Part shown: positions 61,330-64,000 of the stretch, one piece after another
Numbering within the stretch: the stretch's first letter is position 1
Layout of the letters: every line of letters starts with the position of its first letter
Source of the DNA: PALSA-1006 sp037140475
GTDB taxonomy: Bacteria > Pseudomonadota > Gammaproteobacteria > Burkholderiales > Gallionellaceae
Assembly: GCA_037140475.1 (NCBI GenBank)
Contig: JBAXEJ010000003.1
Location: 1 to 64,000, forward strand
Direction of reading: 5' to 3'
DNA length: 64,000 nucleotides
Translations under genes and position numbers: made by a program
The notes under the pieces: model-generated
Database searches by the model: none
The model's input: the letters and a program-made list of their open reading frames with translations, nothing else
Told to the model about the DNA's origin: nothing

Positions 61330-62433
61330 TTGTCGGTGAATAACTCGGACTTATTCATCGGCATCATGTCCGGCACCAGCTTGGACGGAATCGACGTTGC
61401 GTTAGTCGATTTTTCTAGCGCACACACTAAGCTACTCGCCACACACTTTCAGCCCTATTCTGATTCTCTCAAAGCAACGCTACTTGCACTTCACCATCCA
61501 GCCATCAACGAACTGCACCAAGCGCAAATCACGGCGAATCAACTAGCCACAGATTATGCTACTGCAACTTTAGCGCTATTAAAAACCCACAGTATTTCTG
61601 CTGAAAAAATTCGCGCCATTGGCTGCCACGGCCAAACCATTCGCCATCGACCTGAGCTCGGCTACACCGTGCAATTGGGCAATGCCTCGCTCCTCGCCGA
61701 ATTAACCAACATTGACGTGGTCAGCGACTTTCGCAGTCGCGACATTGCCGCCCACGGCCAAGGTGCACCACTAGTGCCCTCCTTCCATGATCGCGTGTTG
61801 CGTCACCCCAGCATCCATCGCGTTATTGTAAACATTGGTGGCATTAGCAATCTAACCAACCTATCGCCGAAGCAACCCACTATTGGCTTCGACTGTGGGC
61901 CAGGTAATTTGCTCATGGATGCGTGGATACACGAACATCGGGGGTGCGCTTACGATAAAGACGGGGCGTGGGCAAGTGGAGGAAAAGTAATTCCATCCTT
62001 GCTCGAAAAACTAAAGAGTGAATCTTTTTTTAGCGCGCCCCCACCGAAAAGCTGCGGCCGCGATTTATTTAATCTCCACTGGCTAAAAGCGCAACTCCAC
62101 GGAAATGAGTTAGCTGAAGATGTGCAAACTACTTTATTGGCATTGACCGTTCATGGCATCGCTGATTCCATTCAACGCTATTGCGCTGGTGCAGAGGAAG
62201 TTTATTTATGCGGCGGTGGCGCTTATAACGGTGCGCTCGTGCGAAGTCTTGAACAATCGCTACCTCAATGCAATATTCAACTCACTGACGTTTTGGGCAT
62301 TGGCGCAAATTGGCTTGAATCCATCGCTTTCGCTTGGCTTGCTCAGCAAACCATCAACGGCAAAAGTGCGAACCTGCCCGAAGCGACGGGAGCAAAACAT
62401 CCCTGCATTCTCGGCGCGATTTACCAAAAATAA
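61330..62433 (+). CDS. anmK: Anhydro-N-acetylmuramic acid kinase
   Basis: Phosphorylates and opens 1,6-anhydroMurNAc for cell-wall recycling. 367 residues: N-terminal IGIMSGTSLDGIDVALVDF, GCHGQTIRH, FDCGPGNLLMD, CGGGAYNGALV. Starts with TTG (61330) or GTG (61336); neither has a clear SD. It follows the M23 gene by 4 bases, a sensible pair: cell-wall cutting and recycling. Confidence 0.95.
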   Translation: MSVNNSDLFIGIMSGTSLDGIDVALVDFSSAHTKLLATHFQPYSDSLKATLLALHHPAINELHQAQITANQLATDYATATLALLKTHSISAEKIRAIGCHGQTIRHRPELGYTVQLGNASLLAELTNIDVVSDFRSRDIAAHGQGAPLVPSFHDRVLRHPSIHRVIVNIGGISNLTNLSPKQPTIGFDCGPGNLLMDAWIHEHRGCAYDKDGAWASGGKVIPSLLEKLKSESFFSAPPPKSCGRDLFNLHWLKAQLHGNELAEDVQTTLLALTVHGIADSIQRYCAGAEEVYLCGGGAYNGALVRSLEQSLPQCNIQLTDVLGIGANWLESIAFAWLAQQTINGKSANLPEATGAKHPCILGAIYQK

Positions 62434-62457
62434 AAAAGGCGCCGAAGCGCCTTTTTT
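62432..62457. terminator. Bidirectional terminator between anmK and erpA
   Basis: AAAAAAGGCGC (62432-62442) and GCGCCTTTTTT (62447-62457) with a 4-base loop; A-run before and T-run after, so it ends transcripts from both sides. The anmK stop overlaps it. Confidence 0.92.
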
Positions 62458-62480
62458 AGTAACCATATCCGCATAATGAA

Positions 62481-62524
62481 GATCGGGCTTCAGCCCAACA
62501 TGTCGGGTTAAAACCCGACCCACA
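62481..62524. repeat. REP-like palindrome, copy 3
   Basis: GATCGGGCTTCAGCCCAACA and TGTCGGGTTAAAACCCGACC form inverted arms between anmK and erpA. The right arm equals the unit seen at 14667-14691. Confidence 0.8.
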
Positions 62525-62534
62525 ACTCAACAAA

Positions 62535-62891
62535 TTAAGCCGAGAAAGAAGAACCGCAACCGCAAGTTGTTGTCGCATTCGGATTTTTAATCACGAACTG
62601 CGCGCCTTCTAAGCCTTCTTGGTAATCAATCTCAGCACCAGCCAAGTATTGAAAACTCATTGGGTCGATAAGCAATTTAACGCCGTTCTTATCCAACACG
62701 GTGTCATCTTCATTTGCCACTTCATCGAACGTAAAGCCGTATTGAAAACCGGAGCATCCACCACCACTCACAAACACGCGAAGTTTCAACTCAGCGTTAC
62801 CTTCTTCTTCAATCAAAAGTTTTACTTTATTCGCCGCGCTATCGGTAAAAATTAGCAAGTCGGTTACTGCTGCATCAGCTACTGTATTCAT
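62535..62891 (-). CDS. erpA: Iron-sulfur cluster insertion protein ErpA
   Basis: A-type carrier of 118 residues that delivers Fe-S clusters. Ligand cysteines: GGGCSGFQYGF and TCGCGSSF. Two ATGs are adjacent (62894, 62891); SD GGAGATAA upstream suits either. Next to bactofilin, as commonly seen. Confidence 0.95.
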   Translation of the reverse strand: MNTVADAAVTDLLIFTDSAANKVKLLIEEEGNAELKLRVFVSGGGCSGFQYGFTFDEVANEDDTVLDKNGVKLLIDPMSFQYLAGAEIDYQEGLEGAQFVIKNPNATTTCGCGSSFSA

Positions 62892-62914
62892 CATTTATCT
62901 CCAGGGAAAATTTG

Positions 62915-63322
62915 TTAGGATTCGGTGCCGCTCAATTTCAGGGTCACCACTTTATCAGAAATTTCTGTGAGGTGGATCAACTTACCCTCAACAATCGCAC
63001 CCAGCTGAATCTCCATTGTCTTATAGTGGACATCGCCTATGAGCTTAGCTTTGCTTTGCAATTCTAGATATTCTGAAGCTTTCACAGGCCCTGTTACCAC
63101 ACCATTCGCAACCAAATGTGTGACGCCAATTTCACCATCAACACGTGCGTGCTCGCTCAATACCAAAGTGCTTGTTTTGCCCGGTGTTGCGATGACATTT
63201 CCATTCACCTCGCCATCGATCCGCAAGCCTCCGCTAAACTGAATATCACCAATAATTTTTGTTCCTGCTCCAATCAGTGAATCAATTCGATTTTGCGGCT
63301 TAGTAGGTCGGTTACCAAACAT
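62915..63322 (-). CDS. Bactofilin
   Basis: Polymer-forming cytoskeletal protein of 135 residues. The beta-helical core (about 17-115) shows LIGAGTKIIGDIQFSGGLRI as its first turns, then DGEVNGNV. N-terminal tail short. It helps anchor envelope or cell-shape factors. It lies between erpA and the coiled-coil gene. Confidence 0.92.
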   Translation of the reverse strand: MFGNRPTKPQNRIDSLIGAGTKIIGDIQFSGGLRIDGEVNGNVIATPGKTSTLVLSEHARVDGEIGVTHLVANGVVTGPVKASEYLELQSKAKLIGDVHYKTMEIQLGAIVEGKLIHLTEISDKVVTLKLSGTES

Positions 63323-63337
63323 ATTTATAACTCCCGT

Positions 63338-64000
63338 TTAAGACAGCTCTGCTGCCTGCTTGATTTTTGGTTCGCGCAAACCTTTTTCAAATACCCTCAC
63401 TTGCACACTCTCTATATGGGCGCCTGGTGGTAATTTAAAGGCTCGATCTACGCGCAAATAGTATTTAAAATTTAAATTACCCTCCGCGATGTTCGGCGAA
63501 TTCTCTTGCGGGAATTGTAGCATCACTTTTTTACCATCTTGCTTTGCCGTCACCAGCAATTGTAGATGCCCCTGAAACTCCTTGCCGCGCTGCTGCACGT
63601 TTTGTACCAACAGCAAGCGACAGTGATATTCATTCGGTAGCGCATCTGGCTCAATCTTTAACTTATGAATACTCAACTCTGCCTCACGCCCTGAGGTAAG
63701 CGGCAAGTTCTGAAAAAAGGACAAGTCTTCTTTTATTCGAATATTTTCCTCATTCAAGATTTTGACCTGCGACATAGTCTCCTGCATGGCAGCGGTTTCA
63801 ATCTGCGCTTGTCGCTCATCTGCCGAGTGCTGGCTCGTCAACTTTTCATTTTCACTTTCGAGAAAAACAACTCGATCACGCAATACATCCAACTCTTTTT
63901 CCGCTTGCCCCCGATGAAAGCCAGCCAACTCCAAACCTGAGTCATAAGCCCACCACACCAAAGTCCCCGCCGCGATAATAAAGGGGATCGTAATCGCCCA
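63338..64000 (-). CDS. DUF6776-like membrane coiled-coil protein, N-terminus outside window
   Basis: The frame is open to the window edge, so the start lies beyond base 64000; a TTG at 63961 could be taken for a start but the codons before it encode a membrane helix (WAITIPFIIAAGTLVWWAY). After it come a coiled coil (about residues 35-95 of what is visible) and a C-terminal beta-rich domain ending in VQVRVFEKGLREPKIKQ. Often found beside bactofilin genes in betaproteobacteria. Function unknown. Confidence 0.8.
   Translation of the reverse strand, partial: WAITIPFIIAAGTLVWWAYDSGLELAGFHRGQAEKELDVLRDRVVFLESENEKLTSQHSADERQAQIETAAMQETMSQVKILNEENIRIKEDLSFFQNLPLTSGREAELSIHKLKIEPDALPNEYHCRLLLVQNVQQRGKEFQGHLQLLVTAKQDGKKVMLQFPQENSPNIAEGNLNFKYYLRVDRAFKLPPGAHIESVQVRVFEKGLREPKIKQAAELS

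Overview
The window is a moderate-GC, gene-dense stretch of a Gram-negative chromosome. Gene content and order (MSHA-type pilus genes, PilA-type pilin, split bioBFHCD cluster beside comF, ftsK-lolA-rarA-serS, bactofilin-erpA, folE2, FdxA, 7-gene MSHA block) point to a betaproteobacterium, perhaps of the Nitrosomonadales/Gallionellaceae kind; the order-level placement is inference. I see no prophage, CRISPR array, rRNA or complete insertion sequence. Most of the window is core chromosome, with accessory pieces set into it.

Layout: (1) 1-1.57 kb, 3' part of metG and its terminator. (2) 1.6-8.9 kb, a minus-strand cluster of nine exported proteins of unknown joint role: three LPP20-like lipoproteins, a coiled-coil protein, an outer-membrane barrel, a tiny lipoprotein, a FecR-domain protein, a SUMF1/FGE-fold protein without the catalytic cysteines, and a transglutaminase-like protein with an intact Cys-His-Asp triad. 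Three of them carry the same aromatic helix repeat (Glu/Asp-Phe-x-x-aromatic-Lys with 11/18-residue spacing). This is the best candidate for an undescribed envelope system. (3) 8.9-14.5 kb, dnaE, a secreted FliL-like protein, tRNA-Ser(CGA), mltF. (4) 14.5-25.4 kb, the conserved ftsK-lolA-rarA-serS block, interrupted by a KilA-N gene with GAATTC-centred palindromes, followed by a decayed second serS tail and REP-like palindromes; a hybrid kinase/LuxR regulator pair lies directly upstream of ftsK, then SCO1 and a DsbD_2/TauE-like membrane protein. (5) 25.4-32.2 kb, biotin genes bioD, C, H, F, B with a Fic/antitoxin module, a restriction-modification-like fragment and a DUF559 gene between them, then comF. 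(6) 32.2-38.9 kb, mshI to mshN. (7) 39-49.8 kb, addA-addB-fdxA-glutamine amidotransferase-folE2 and dxs-ispA-xseB. (8) 49.9-64 kb, Rieske oxygenase, DMT exporter, SpoIIAA-like protein, PDC sensor, Ser/Thr kinase with cyclic-nucleotide domain, bepA, a GT-C/TPR membrane glycosyltransferase, a sigma-54 type pilin gene, tyrS, M23 peptidase, anmK, erpA, bactofilin and a DUF6776-like gene running off the end.

How it fits together: the bio genes make biotin from malonyl-ACP (BioC/BioH) to biotin (BioB). MSHA proteins and the separate pilin both belong to type IV pilus systems, and the GT-C/TPR enzyme next to pilA is a candidate pilin glycosyltransferase. Three short palindromic repeat families are visible: a GTAGGTCGGGTTT-type REP (four sites) and two GC-rich double-hairpin elements of about 90 bp that sit in frame inside bioH and the DUF559 gene.
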